The notes under the pieces: model-generated | What the model was told of the DNA's origin: nothing | The model's database searches: none | The model's input: only the letters and a program-made list of their open reading frames with translations | Assembly (NCBI GenBank): GCA_022567295.1 | Contig: JADFHE010000001.1 | Span: 62,001-126,000 of the forward strand | Direction: 5' to 3' | Source of the DNA: Pseudomonadota bacterium | GTDB lineage: Bacteria > Pseudomonadota > Gammaproteobacteria > Steroidobacterales > Woeseiaceae | Length of the DNA stretch: 64,000 bases | Position numbers and translations under genes: made by a program | In this document: in pieces, positions 8,563 to 17,542 of the stretch | How positions within the stretch are numbered: position 1 is the first letter of the stretch | Layout: each line of letters begins with the position of its first letter

Positions 8563-11433
8563 CTATGAGTTGAGTTTGCCGTGGCATTGTTTGAACTTCT
8601 TGCCCGAGCCACAAGGACATGGTTCGTTCCGACCAACCTTGCGTCCGTCACGCACGAACGGCACTGACGCCGACTGTGGTACCGCTTCTTGCGAGCCCCC
8701 TTGCGACTCAGCGCCGAGCGCCGACGCCTCGGCGTGTTGAAATTTCATGGCGCCCGGAGACTGTTTGCGCGCCGATATCTCGTTGAGGTCATCTTCGCCC
8801 TGGATGCGGATTCGCGACAGTATACTGATTGTGTCGTGCTTGACCTGTTCCAGCATCACACCGAACATTTCGAACGCTTCGCGTTTGTACTCCTGCTTCG
8901 GGTTTTTCTGCGCATACGAACGTAAGCCGATGCCCTGTCGCAGATGATCCATGCCGGCCAGATGTTCTTTCCAGTGATGATCGAGCTGCCGCAACATGAC
9001 CTGTTTCTCAACACCACGCATGAGGTCGGCACCAATATTAGCGACTTTTTCCGCATACGCACTGTTCGCCGCGTCGATACATTTCTCAGCGATGGCCTCG
9101 GCACTCATTGTTTTATCGTCGTTCATCCAGCGCGCCACATCCGCCTGTACGCCGAACTCGGACTCCAGCGCCTGACTTAGGCCCTGGGTGTCCCACATCT
9201 CGTCCAGACTGCCCGGCGGTATGTACTGTTCTATGGTGATGCGGACAACTTCGTCACGAATGGCCGCAACGGAATCTTCTATCTCATCGGCGTCCATTAG
9301 TTCGGATCGCTGATGATAAACGACCCTGCGTTGATCGTTGGCAACATCGTCGTACTCGAGCAGGTTCTTTCGAATATCGAAGTTATGCGCCTCGACCTTG
9401 CGTTGCGCGCGTTCGATCTGGCGCGACAGGAGCTTGCTTTCGATGGCCTCGCCCTCACGCATACCTGCGCGCGATAACAGATTCTTGGTGCGCTCAGGAT
9501 CGCCGAAAATACGCATTAGCGTATCTTCCATGGAGAGGTAGAACCTGGATGACCCGGGGTCGCCCTGTCGTCCGGAGCGCCCCCTGAGCTGGTTGTCGAT
9601 ACGGCGCGATTCATGCCGTTCCGTACCCACTATATGCAGACCGCCGGATTCCACAACCTGTTCGTGGCGCAGTCTCCAGCTTTCCTCGATCTTCGCTGCA
9701 TCTTCGTTTTCGCCCGTCTCTGCCAGGGCTGCGTCCAGGCTTCCGCCCAACACGATGTCGGTACCACGACCCGCCATATTGGTCGCGATGGTGATCGCGC
9801 CGGGTCGCCCTGCGTTTTGCACAATATGCGCCTCACGCTCGTGCTGTTTCGCATTCAGCACCCGGTGTTTGATGCTTTTCTTCTTCAGGAACGAGGACAA
9901 CAACTCGGACGCCTCGATCGAAGTCGTGCCCACCAGAACCGGCTGGCCACGTTCGCTGGAATCAACGATATCTTCAATGATCGCCTCAATTTTGTCCTTT
10001 TCCGTCAGATAGACCAGGTCCGGCTGATCATCTCGAATCATGTCCTTATGGGTAGGAATTACCACGACCTCCAGGCCGTAAATCTGCTGAAACTCGAAGG
10101 CTTCCGTATCGGCCGTACCGGTCATTCCAGAAAGATTGTTGTAGAGCCTGAAGTAATTCTGAAATGTGATCGAGGCAACCGTCTGGTTTTCCTGTTTGAT
10201 CGACACCCCTTCTTTCGCTTCAACAGCCTGATGCAGGCCGTCACCCCAGCGACGCCCTGGCATTGTGCGGCCTGTGAACTCATCTACAATCACGACCTCG
10301 CCGTCCTTAACGATATAGTCGACGTCACGCTGATACATCGCGTGGGCCCGCAGCGCCGAATTCAGGTGATGCAGCAATCTGATGTTGCCGACCTCGTATA
10401 GGCTCTCGCCTTCCGCCAGCAGACCGGCCTGTTCCATGAGGTCTTCGACGTGCGAGTGCCCTTCTTCCGTAATGTGAACCTGCTTGGCCTTCTCGTCGAC
10501 CGTATAGTCGCCTCGGCTGACGATCCGGCAGCTTGCGATTTTTCCGTCCATGTTGGTCAACACAACGTCAGAATCGCGGGCTTCAGCAATGCCAACGGCC
10601 TCTTCCAGCGTCATCTCACCCGAATCTTCGCCGGCCAGTGTGATTCTGTCCGCGGGTATGTCGAAGTTGGTCGAATCATCCGTCTCTTCATGCTGACTAA
10701 GTTTTGGGATCAGCTTGTTTATCTGGGCGTAAAGGTCCGTACTGGACTCCGCGGGGCCAGAAATAATCAGCGGAGTGCGTGCCTCGTCGATGAGGATCGA
10801 GTCAACCTCGTCGACGATGGCAAAATTGAGTTTGCGCTGCGTTTTATCCGCGGTTGCGAACGCCAGATTGTCTCTCAGGTAATCGAAGCCGAGCTCGTTA
10901 TTGGTCGCGTAGGTGATGTCACTCTGATAGGACGCACGCTTCTCGTCAGGTGTCTGGCCGCTTTTAGAGACACCGACCGTGAGGCCCAGGAACTCATAAA
11001 TCGGTCGCATCCAGTCAGCGTCGCGCTGCGCCAGGTATTCGTTGACTGTGACGATGTGCACACCATCACCGCTGATCGCATTCAGATACGCGGGTAGCGT
11101 TGCCATGAGCGTCTTGCCTTCGCCGGTACGCATTTCGGCGATATTGCCGTCGTGCAGCACCATGGCACCAATCAGCTGGACGTCAAATGGCCGCATGTGC
11201 ATCGTTCGTACAGATGCCTCGCGCGCAACAGCAAAAGCTTCGGGCAACAACTGTTCCAGGGTCTCGCCGTCCGCGTAACGTTTTCGATACTCGGCCGTTT
11301 TTGCCCTGAGAGCGTCATCATCGAGCCCTTGAATACCCTCTTCAAGAGCATTGATTCTATCTACAGATTTTGAGTACTGACGCACCAGTCGTTCATTGCG
11401 ACTGCCAAATATGCTTGTCAGGAATTTGGCCAC
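8563..11433 (-). CDS. secA: Preprotein translocase motor ATPase SecA
   Basis: SecA drives unfolded preproteins through SecYEG. At 956 residues it is longer than E. coli SecA (901). Walker A is MRTGEGKTL at about 101-109 and the DEAD-type box is VDEVDS at about 207-212. The extreme C terminus keeps the zinc and SecB-binding motif [14 protein letters not shown]. An extra segment of roughly 45 residues, about 255-305, lies in nucleotide-binding domain 1 just before the conserved VDEKAKQV strand. The start is a GTG at 11433 with GGAG upstream, and a good sigma-70 promoter lies at 11462-11490. Confidence 0.98.
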   Translation of the reverse strand: MAKFLTSIFGSRNERLVRQYSKSVDRINALEEGIQGLDDDALRAKTAEYRKRYADGETLEQLLPEAFAVAREASVRTMHMRPFDVQLIGAMVLHDGNIAEMRTGEGKTLMATLPAYLNAISGDGVHIVTVNEYLAQRDADWMRPIYEFLGLTVGVSKSGQTPDEKRASYQSDITYATNNELGFDYLRDNLAFATADKTQRKLNFAIVDEVDSILIDEARTPLIISGPAESSTDLYAQINKLIPKLSQHEETDDSTNFDIPADRITLAGEDSGEMTLEEAVGIAEARDSDVVLTNMDGKIASCRIVSRGDYTVDEKAKQVHITEEGHSHVEDLMEQAGLLAEGESLYEVGNIRLLHHLNSALRAHAMYQRDVDYIVKDGEVVIVDEFTGRTMPGRRWGDGLHQAVEAKEGVSIKQENQTVASITFQNYFRLYNNLSGMTGTADTEAFEFQQIYGLEVVVIPTHKDMIRDDQPDLVYLTEKDKIEAIIEDIVDSSERGQPVLVGTTSIEASELLSSFLKKKSIKHRVLNAKQHEREAHIVQNAGRPGAITIATNMAGRGTDIVLGGSLDAALAETGENEDAAKIEESWRLRHEQVVESGGLHIVGTERHESRRIDNQLRGRSGRQGDPGSSRFYLSMEDTLMRIFGDPERTKNLLSRAGMREGEAIESKLLSRQIERAQRKVEAHNFDIRKNLLEYDDVANDQRRVVYHQRSELMDADEIEDSVAAIRDEVVRITIEQYIPPGSLDEMWDTQGLSQALESEFGVQADVARWMNDDKTMSAEAIAEKCIDAANSAYAEKVANIGADLMRGVEKQVMLRQLDHHWKEHLAGMDHLRQGIGLRSYAQKNPKQEYKREAFEMFGVMLEQVKHDTISILSRIRIQGEDDLNEISARKQSPGAMKFQHAEASALGAESQGGSQEAVPQSASVPFVRDGRKVGRNEPCPCGSGKKFKQCHGKLNS

Positions 11434-11461
11434 TGAGGGCTCCGGTCAAACAAAGGCCGCT

Positions 11462-11490
11462 ATTCTAGAAGCGGACTGACAATTATCCAA
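11462..11490 (-). promoter_or_regulatory. Sigma-70 promoter of secA
   Basis: On the minus strand TTGGAT (11490-11485) and TAGAAT (11467-11462) are separated by exactly 17 bp. Transcription would begin near 11455, giving a leader of roughly 20 nt before the secA GTG. No SecM-like gene or arrest peptide lies upstream. Confidence 0.65.
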
Positions 11491-11583
11491 GTAATGTCGG
11501 GATTTAAGGGCAAAAGATACGATCACAAGGACCCCCGGCAGTGCCGTTGATAGCAAGGTGCGGGGTTTTGTTGGTGTGGCTAC

Positions 11584-12516
11584 TTACTTCGACGAATCGC
11601 GAATAAACTTCACGGGATTGACCCGGCTGCCATTGTGCAACACTTCAAAGTGCAGGTTCGGCCCAGTGGCGCGCCCGGTGTCGCCCATCAAAGCGACGAC
11701 CTGTCCTTTATTCACCTCGTCTCCGACAGACACGAGGTTTTCTGAATTATGCGCGTAGCGCGTTGCGTAACCACTGCCATGGTTGATCTCGACCATGATG
11801 CCGTAGCCGTAGCGGGACGCTGACCAGGTTACGACTCCGGCGGCGACGGCAACTATTTCCGCGCCATCCTTGCCGGCAAAATCGATACCGGTGTGGTTAG
11901 CCGCTTTTCCTGTGAACGGGTCGGTGCGTTTACCGAAGTACGATGATATCCAGCCTGCGCCAACGGGCCGGCCCTGCGGGTAAACGCGATCCCTGAGGTT
12001 TTGGTTCATCAGCACACTTTCAAGGACATCAAGCTGTACTTCACGATTGCTCAGTTGCGCATCGAATGTGTTCATTGCCTCGAGCATTTCGGGCATCGCA
12101 ACGTTGGTCCCGGCCGCCATTGGCTCTTCCGGTCCGCCAACCGCAGGAACGGAATCAAAGTCGAACTCACTGTCGTCGATGTCGGCCATAACGGTCAGGC
12201 GACGACCCAGCGCGTCCAGTCGAATCACCCGAGCATTCATTCGGGCAATGCGAATCGACAATGCGTCGAGAGTGTCTTCATTCTCCTGACGAATGGAATT
12301 AATGCTGTCACGCTGTTCATGCAATTGGCTGGTCAGCCTCGCAAGTTCATCCGTGCTGACTCCGGAACCGGTTCGTGACGCGTGCCACGAGCCGACCGCG
12401 AACCCGGCGCTGATAACTAAACCAACGATGACGGCAGCCGACAGACCGGCAGTTGCGCCAGTCAGATTCAATTGCCTGGGTCGTCCAAGACCCATGCCGA
12501 AAATTACCACGTTCAT
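11584..12516 (-). CDS. M23 family metallopeptidase with N-terminal membrane anchor and coiled coil
   Basis: This is the counterpart of the M23 gene found between secA and dciA/lpxC in pseudomonads. The start ATG at 12516 gives 310 residues; a TTG at 12564 is less likely. One membrane anchor (about 24-44) is followed by a coiled coil (about 53-110) and a C-terminal LytM domain (about 190-300). Zinc ligands H208 and D212 (HTGID) and H289 (NLHFE) are present, as is H256 (YAH). The residue before the last ligand pair is N287 where most active enzymes have His (HLHFE), so peptidoglycan hydrolase activity may be weak or absent and the protein may instead regulate other hydrolases. That last point is inference. 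Confidence 0.88.
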   Translation of the reverse strand: MNVVIFGMGLGRPRQLNLTGATAGLSAAVIVGLVISAGFAVGSWHASRTGSGVSTDELARLTSQLHEQRDSINSIRQENEDTLDALSIRIARMNARVIRLDALGRRLTVMADIDDSEFDFDSVPAVGGPEEPMAAGTNVAMPEMLEAMNTFDAQLSNREVQLDVLESVLMNQNLRDRVYPQGRPVGAGWISSYFGKRTDPFTGKAANHTGIDFAGKDGAEIVAVAAGVVTWSASRYGYGIMVEINHGSGYATRYAHNSENLVSVGDEVNKGQVVALMGDTGRATGPNLHFEVLHNGSRVNPVKFIRDSSK

Positions 12517-12824
12517 TCTGTACGCCCCGGATGCGTCGATTTTGATCGCTTCTTGTTGATGCAAGCCGCGAAGGCGCGGATCAATTGCCCGCGTCCGCTT
12601 ATTCGCGTTGTTGTCAACTTGCTGTCCCTGCTCACTTCGGTAGCCCCGCTGTCCTAGGAATCATCCCTTAGACCGGTGGTTTTGCGCCCTCGCCTTTCGG
12701 TGGGTTTGCCTTTGTCGTGTGCGACAATATGCATAATGTCGGAAATCATTACAAGGTAACTCCCCGGGAACGGTGACTGGGGTCACTTCAAAGAGGGCAA
12801 AAGCGCTAACTGCGTCACATTTCT
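12517..12824. other. Intergenic region between divergent M23 peptidase and dciA
   Basis: These 308 bp contain no credible gene. On the plus strand a perfect palindrome with arms TTGTCG and CGACAA around TGTG (12712-12727) sits exactly between a weak -35 (TTGCCT, 12706-12711) and a weak -10 (TATGCA, 12728-12733). This would be an operator occupying a promoter spacer for dciA if real. On the minus strand a TTGACA occurs near 12625, but I see no matching -10 box. Confidence 0.4.
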
Positions 12825-13124
12825 ATGACTTCCAGCAAGCTCAAGGATCTACTAAATCCTAATAGTGACGGGGATTTAGGCACGCTCATAAGCCGTGCGC
12901 GCCGAATGGCTCAGCTCACAGATATAATTTGCAGCGCCTTGCCCGAATCCGACAGAATTGCCATTGTTGCCGCAAATGTGCGGGACGATGGTGAACTGGT
13001 TATTATTTGCGCATCGTCTGCCTGGGCGTCGAGACTTCGCTATGAGACAGACAGACTTCTCCAGGCCGCCAAGGACGCTGGTGTCTCTGCTCACACCTGC
13101 CGGGTCCGCGTGTCGCAGCAATAG
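12825..13124 (+). CDS. dciA: DciA-type helicase operator (DUF721)
   Basis: DciA is the ancestral bacterial loader or operator of the replicative helicase DnaB, used by bacteria that lack DnaC. The 99-residue protein matches the small DUF721 form. An N-terminal helical region is followed by the KH-like alpha-beta core (about 48-99), where the pattern LVIICASSAWASRLRYETDRLL is the family signature. Its place beside lpxC and the M23/secA genes is the same as in Pseudomonas, where the DUF721 protein has been studied as DciA. It converges with lpxC, with 27 bp between stop codons. No dnaC homolog is in the window. Confidence 0.85.
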   Translation: MTSSKLKDLLNPNSDGDLGTLISRARRMAQLTDIICSALPESDRIAIVAANVRDDGELVIICASSAWASRLRYETDRLLQAAKDAGVSAHTCRVRVSQQ

Positions 13125-13151
13125 AACCCCGATTGCAGCAGCGTGTAATTC

Positions 13152-14060
13152 TTAGGCGTACGAGGGAGTCGCGTACGAAATCGGTGCTTTCTTAGAGTCT
13201 TTGAAAGTCACTTTTTCCCAAGCCGATTCATCGTCGAGCATCGCCAGAAACAGCTTGTTGTTCAGTTCGTGACCGGACTTGTACGCCCGCAGTTCGCCGA
13301 TCAGGCCGTGTCCCAGCAGGTAGGCATCGCCGATGACATCGAGAATTTTATGGATAACAAACTCGTTCGAGTAACGAAGACCGTCTTCGTTGAGAATTCG
13401 ATAGTCATCCAGGACTATCGCATTGTCCATGCTGCCGCCGAGCGTCAGGTTGCGCTCGCGTAGTGCTTCGACATCGCGCAGGAAACAGAAGGTGCGCGCG
13501 CGGCTGACTTCTTTCAGGAATGATGTCGACGAAAAATCGATCGTTGCCCGCTGATTCAACTTGTTGAATACTGGGTGATTGAAATACACCTCGAAAGTCA
13601 CTTTGAATCCGTTAAATGGAACCAGTTCTGCCCATTTGTCGCCGTCCTCAACGCGAATCTTTTTCTTGATGCGGATAAATTTCTTCGCAGCATTCTGTTC
13701 TTCGATACCCGCAGACTGCAGCAAGAATACAAACGGTCCTGCGCTGCCGTCCATGATCGGGACTTCGGGCGCTGAAAGATCGATATTCAAATTATCGATG
13801 CCGAGACCCGCTATCGCCGACATCAGATGTTCTATGGTCGCAACCTTGACATTATCCTTAATCAGCGTTGTTCCAAGCATCGTTTCGCCCACTAGTCGCG
13901 GGTCTGCCGGTATATCGACCGGATGCTCGAGATCGACGCGCCGAAATGTAATGCCTGCATTCTCTGCTGCGGGTCGCAAGGTCATGTAGACCTTTTCTCC
14001 ACTGTGCAGTCCCACGCCAGTCGCTCGAATGGCGGTCTTGAGTGTTCGTTGTCTTAACAT
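13152..14060 (-). CDS. lpxC: UDP-3-O-acyl-N-acetylglucosamine deacetylase LpxC
   Basis: LpxC carries out the first committed step of lipid A synthesis, a zinc-dependent deacetylation in the cytoplasm. The 302 residues hold the zinc ligands H78 (EHLMSA), H237 and D241 (VIHKILD), and the catalytic H264 (SGHELNN). The N terminus [21 protein letters not shown] aligns with E. coli [25 protein letters not shown] starts, so the ATG at 14060 is secure even though no Shine-Dalgarno sequence precedes it. It lies 245 bp after ftsZ on the same strand, the standard dcw end. The C-terminal tail is short, so regulated proteolysis as in E. coli cannot be predicted. Confidence 0.97.
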   Translation of the reverse strand: MLRQRTLKTAIRATGVGLHSGEKVYMTLRPAAENAGITFRRVDLEHPVDIPADPRLVGETMLGTTLIKDNVKVATIEHLMSAIAGLGIDNLNIDLSAPEVPIMDGSAGPFVFLLQSAGIEEQNAAKKFIRIKKKIRVEDGDKWAELVPFNGFKVTFEVYFNHPVFNKLNQRATIDFSSTSFLKEVSRARTFCFLRDVEALRERNLTLGGSMDNAIVLDDYRILNEDGLRYSNEFVIHKILDVIGDAYLLGHGLIGELRAYKSGHELNNKLFLAMLDDESAWEKVTFKDSKKAPISYATPSYA

Positions 14061-14069
14061 TTCGCGCGA

Positions 14070-14098
14070 AAGATATCACAAAACCGTCAGGGAACCAA
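14070..14098 (-). promoter_or_regulatory. Candidate lpxC promoter
   Basis: TTGGTT (14098-14093) and TATCTT (14075-14070) are 17 bp apart on the minus strand. The predicted start site would lie only a few bases before the lpxC ATG, and no ribosome site is present, so the mRNA would be nearly leaderless. The match to consensus is moderate. Confidence 0.35.
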
Positions 14099-14177
14099 AA
14101 AACATCCGGAATTCAATCTGTTAGCCGAATGGTGTCCCGTGTCTAACGAGCGGTCTGAGCCCGGGGTAGATAAGATA

Positions 14178-14241
14178 GCCGGCCCGCGTAAGTCCGGGCC
14201 GGCAAGCGGAGTTACCTGCCCCGGGCAGTCAGACTGCCCGG
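14178..14241. repeat. Two 9-bp-stem hairpins between ftsZ and lpxC
   Basis: GCCGGCCCG pairs with CGGGCCGGC (14178-14186 with 14195-14203, loop of eight), and CCGGGCAGT pairs with ACTGCCCGG (14221-14229 with 14233-14241, loop of three). Neither is followed by a T run on either strand, so they are not classical terminators. They may stabilise or end the ftsZ transcript. Confidence 0.6.
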
Positions 14242-14254
14242 TCTAAACCAGCGC

Positions 14255-14308
14255 TAGGCCGCTCGCGCGCGTCCCTGCGCTCCGCGGCATAAGGCCGTCC
14301 ATGGCCTA
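14255..14308. repeat. 54-bp element bounded by TAGGCC/GGCCTA at the ftsZ stop codon
   Basis: The stretch starts TAGGCC and ends GGCCTA, and the terminal TAG, read on the minus strand, is the ftsZ stop codon. The inside is GC-rich with CATGGACGGCC and GCGCAGGGACGCG patterns, which recall short intergenic repeats of gammaproteobacteria. Only this copy is in the window, so calling it a repeat is provisional. Confidence 0.4.
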
Positions 14309-15448
14309 ATCGGCTTGCCGGCGCAAGAACGCTGGAATATCCAGCAACTCCTCTTGCAATCCCGTGCCTTGCAGTCCATTTGCGACGGCACGCTGGCGTT
14401 GTACAGTTGGCTTGTCCAGATTCTGGTAGTTGGGTTGTTGCGCCTGCGCCGCGGGCCGATGAACGATACGCATCGGCGCTTCGGCATTCGCTTGGTGTCC
14501 CAAACCGGTCGCAACAACGGTGACACGTATGCTATCGGTCATCTCCGGATCGATTACCGTACCAATCACGACTGTCGCGTCTTCGGAAGCGTATTCCTTG
14601 ACCGTGTTACCGACTTCCTGGAACTCGCCGATGGAAAGATCCGAACCTGCCGTGACGTTTACCAGTATGCCCTTCGCGCCAGCGAGATTGATGTCCTCGA
14701 GGAGCGGGCTTGACGCTGCCGATTCTGCGGCCTCGCGAGCACGATCTTCGCCCGACGCAACGCCGGATCCCATCATCGCCATGCCCATTTCCGACATGAC
14801 GGTACGGACGTCGGCAAAGTCGACGTTGATCAGGCCGGGCCGCGTGATCAGTTCGGCAATTCCCTGTACAGCGCCTTGCAGTACCTGGTTTGCTGCGCGG
14901 AACGCATCGAGCAATGTTGTTTCTCCGCCGAGTACCGTCAGAAGTTTTTCGTTCGGTATCGTAATCAGGGAATCAACGTACTTGCCCAGTTCAGCTATAC
15001 CGTGCTCGGCGATTTTCATGCGCTTGCTGCCTTCCATCTGGAACGGTTTCGTGACCACCGCAACCGTCAGAATGCCAAGCTCCTTTGCGACTTGCGCCAC
15101 GATCGGCGCTGCACCCGTTCCGGTACCACCACCCATGCCGGCAGTAATGAATAACATGTCAGCGCCTTCGATCACCTCGTGAATACGATCGCGGTCTTCC
15201 ATGGCAGCCTGTCGGCCGATATCGGGATCGGCGCCGGCACCGAGCCCTTTTGTAATGTTGCAGCCAATCTGCAGTGACGTTCGTACGTCAGTTCCTTTGA
15301 GCGCCTGCGAGTCCGTGTTCGCGCAGATGAAATCGACACCTTCAATGCCGGCTTCGACCATGTGCGAAACGGCGTTGCCACCGCCGCCACCGACACCGAT
15401 GACTTTGATGACCGCGCTCGAGCTGTGCGAATCCATTAATTCAAACAT
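14306..15448 (-). CDS. ftsZ: Cell division GTPase FtsZ
   Basis: FtsZ is the tubulin-like GTPase that forms the Z ring. The 380 residues include the tubulin signature GGGTGTG at about 106-112, the GGGGGNAV glycine-rich nucleotide loop near residue 20 and the T7-loop region (NVDFADV). A short variable linker rich in Ala, Gln and Pro follows, and the conserved C-terminal peptide LDIPAFLRRQ binds FtsA and ZipA. The start ATG at 15448 has the strong ribosome site GGAGGAAG. It follows ftsA by 42 bp. The stop codon lies in a small palindromic element (14255-14308). Confidence 0.98.
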   Translation of the reverse strand: MFELMDSHSSSAVIKVIGVGGGGGNAVSHMVEAGIEGVDFICANTDSQALKGTDVRTSLQIGCNITKGLGAGADPDIGRQAAMEDRDRIHEVIEGADMLFITAGMGGGTGTGAAPIVAQVAKELGILTVAVVTKPFQMEGSKRMKIAEHGIAELGKYVDSLITIPNEKLLTVLGGETTLLDAFRAANQVLQGAVQGIAELITRPGLINVDFADVRTVMSEMGMAMMGSGVASGEDRAREAAESAASSPLLEDINLAGAKGILVNVTAGSDLSIGEFQEVGNTVKEYASEDATVVIGTVIDPEMTDSIRVTVVATGLGHQANAEAPMRIVHRPAAQAQQPNYQNLDKPTVQRQRAVANGLQGTGLQEELLDIPAFLRRQAD

Positions 15449-15490
15449 TGAGTCTTCCTCCGCTTTGTAAACTTGTTAGTACTTCTCTAA

Positions 15491-16729
15491 CTAAAACTGT
15501 CCCTGGAACCACGATTTCATTCGCCCCCAGGCTGCTCCCAAATTGCCGCCGATCGGCGCACTGCGCCGGTACCCGCGTGAAAGATTTTCGCAGCCATACA
15601 GCAGCAGGCCCACGCCGGTGGCATAAATCGGATTGCGTATGATGTCCATCAGCCCATCAACGTATTGTGGCGAACCGAGGCGTACTGGCATGTGGAAAAC
15701 CTCTTCAGCCAGCTCCACTGCCCCCTCCATCTTCGCGCTCCCGCCCGTGATAATGACGCCCGCGGCGATCAGCTCTTCGAAACCGCTGCGGCGTAACTCA
15801 TCGTGAACCAGACCGAACAATTCCTCATATCGAGGTTCGACGATTTCGGCCAGCGTCTGCCGTGCAAGCCGGCGCGGTGGCCGGTCGCCGACGCTGGGCA
15901 CTTCGATGGTTTCGTCCGGGTTTGCCAGTTGCGACAATGCGCAGGCGTATTTGATCTTGATCTCTTCGGCGTATTGAGTCGGTGTACGCATGGACACCGC
16001 GATATCGTTCGTAACCTGATCACCAGCAATCGGGATGACAGCCGTATGCTGAATCGCACCGCCAAGAAAAACAGCAATATCTGTAGTGCCGCCGCCAATA
16101 TCAACGATGCAGGAACCAAGTTCTTTTTCATCATCGGTCAGGACCGCGTAGCTCGAAGCCAACTGCTCCAGGACAATGTCATCAACTTCAAGGCCACAGC
16201 GTTGCACACACTTGACGATGTTCTGCGCGGCATTTTCAGCACCCGTCACCATGTGCACCTTCGCTTCGAGGCGAACGCCCGACATGCCAACCGGTTCACG
16301 AATACCGCCCTGGTTGTCGATGACAAACTCCTGCGGCAGGATATGCAGAATTTTTTGGTCGGCCGGAATTGCGACCGCGCGTGCCGCGTCAATCACCCGG
16401 TCCACATCGCTGGAACTGACTTCCGAATCCCGGATGGCCACAATGCCATGAGAATTCAGGCTGCGAACGTGACTGCCCGCAATGCCTGTGTACACCGAGT
16501 GAATATCGCAGCCTGCCATCAGCTCCGCCTCTTCAACGGCGCGTTGAATTGAATGCACAGTCGATTCGATGTTAACGACCACACCCTTTTTCAGGCCGCG
16601 CGACGGATGCGAGCCCAGTCCGGCAATCTCTATGTTGCCCTCTTCGTTGACCTCGCCAACAATCGCCACCACTTTCGAAGTGCCGATATCGAGTCCGACG
16701 ATCAGCTTCCTGTCAGGTCGTTTGGACAT
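15491..16729 (-). CDS. ftsA: Cell division actin homolog FtsA
   Basis: FtsA is an actin-fold ATPase that tethers FtsZ to the inner membrane. The 412 residues start KLIVGLDIGTSKVVAIVGEV (phosphate 1), with the phosphate 2 motif IVDIGGGTTDIAVF near 205-218 and the adenosine motif GVIITGGSAKMEGAVELA near 330. The C terminus GRMKSWFQGQF is the amphipathic membrane-targeting helix. The ATG directly follows the ftsQ stop codon (TGAATG), which points to translational coupling. Confidence 0.97.
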   Translation of the reverse strand: MSKRPDRKLIVGLDIGTSKVVAIVGEVNEEGNIEIAGLGSHPSRGLKKGVVVNIESTVHSIQRAVEEAELMAGCDIHSVYTGIAGSHVRSLNSHGIVAIRDSEVSSSDVDRVIDAARAVAIPADQKILHILPQEFVIDNQGGIREPVGMSGVRLEAKVHMVTGAENAAQNIVKCVQRCGLEVDDIVLEQLASSYAVLTDDEKELGSCIVDIGGGTTDIAVFLGGAIQHTAVIPIAGDQVTNDIAVSMRTPTQYAEEIKIKYACALSQLANPDETIEVPSVGDRPPRRLARQTLAEIVEPRYEELFGLVHDELRRSGFEELIAAGVIITGGSAKMEGAVELAEEVFHMPVRLGSPQYVDGLMDIIRNPIYATGVGLLLYGCENLSRGYRRSAPIGGNLGAAWGRMKSWFQGQF

Positions 16730-17542
16730 TCAATTCGTTCCTCTGGCCGCGAGCATCTCCTGCTCCGCCCGTTGCGGGTCGCTAATCGGGGTTTGCGATC
16801 CACTTTTCCAACCAATCGTGAAGCCGTTGCCATAGCGCATGTCGACGTAATCGATATCCATTGCACGTGTAGTGATAATGCTGACGACAATCTCGAGAAA
16901 CAGATCTGTGCGATCGGCAACCGCTCGACGCCCGAGTCGCACTTCGATGCCATTGCCAAGCGTCATCTCCCAGGAACCACGTGCATCGAGGTGTACTCGG
17001 CGGATATCCAGCCCAACCGGTATCAGCTGCTCGCGTACGGCAAGGTATCTGGCCGCCACTTCAGTGGATCGCGAATCAGGACCACTGAGCCGCGGCAATT
17101 CGGCGGGCAAGTGCCGCAATTCGGTTACGAACAGTTCGCCCCGCGTGTTGAGCAATCCACTGTCACCCCATACGGCGGCCGGAACCTGCTCGGTAACCGA
17201 TATCGATAACCGGCTCGGCCAGCGGCGGGCAACGCGTGCCTGATCGATCCATGGCAAGGCAACAATTTGTTCCCGAATGCTGTCGATGTCGGCACCGACA
17301 AAACCGGCATCGATTTCGTCGCTGATCGCTGCTTCGATGTGCAACGCCGTTACGCGTTGAAATGGCCCGCTGATTTCGATCGACGAAATCTCTCGATCGA
17401 GCATTTTCAGGCTGAGCTCATAGGTCGCGAAAACGATTCCGAAAGCCATTAGAGGAGCAACAATTTTGCCGATGCGTATCCTCGGCATCTGAATTCTCCG
17501 CTGCGATTTCGGCTTACGTCTTTTTGCTTGTCTACGTGCCAT
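16730..17542 (-). CDS. ftsQ: Cell division protein FtsQ
   Basis: FtsQ bridges cytoplasmic and periplasmic divisome parts. The ATG at 17542 overlaps the end of ddl by 11 bp and gives 270 residues; a TTG 18 bp further up is less likely. A basic cytoplasmic stretch (ARRQAKRRKPKSQRR) precedes one membrane helix (about 27-45), then a POTRA domain (about 53-122) and the beta domain (about 125-260). ALPWIDQARVARRWPSRLSI is the typical POTRA-to-beta junction. It sits between ddl and ftsA as in other gammaproteobacteria. Confidence 0.95.
   Translation of the reverse strand: MARRQAKRRKPKSQRRIQMPRIRIGKIVAPLMAFGIVFATYELSLKMLDREISSIEISGPFQRVTALHIEAAISDEIDAGFVGADIDSIREQIVALPWIDQARVARRWPSRLSISVTEQVPAAVWGDSGLLNTRGELFVTELRHLPAELPRLSGPDSRSTEVAARYLAVREQLIPVGLDIRRVHLDARGSWEMTLGNGIEVRLGRRAVADRTDLFLEIVVSIITTRAMDIDYVDMRYGNGFTIGWKSGSQTPISDPQRAEQEMLAARGTN

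Noticed and set aside
11526..11570. Possible hairpin CCCCCGGCAGTGCCG to CGGGG with TTTTG after it
   Set aside because: The stem is only five or six pairs around a large loop, and the T-containing side faces the plus strand where no gene ends.
12610..12640. TTGACA on the minus strand upstream of the M23 gene
   Set aside because: No -10-like hexamer occurs 16 to 18 bp downstream.
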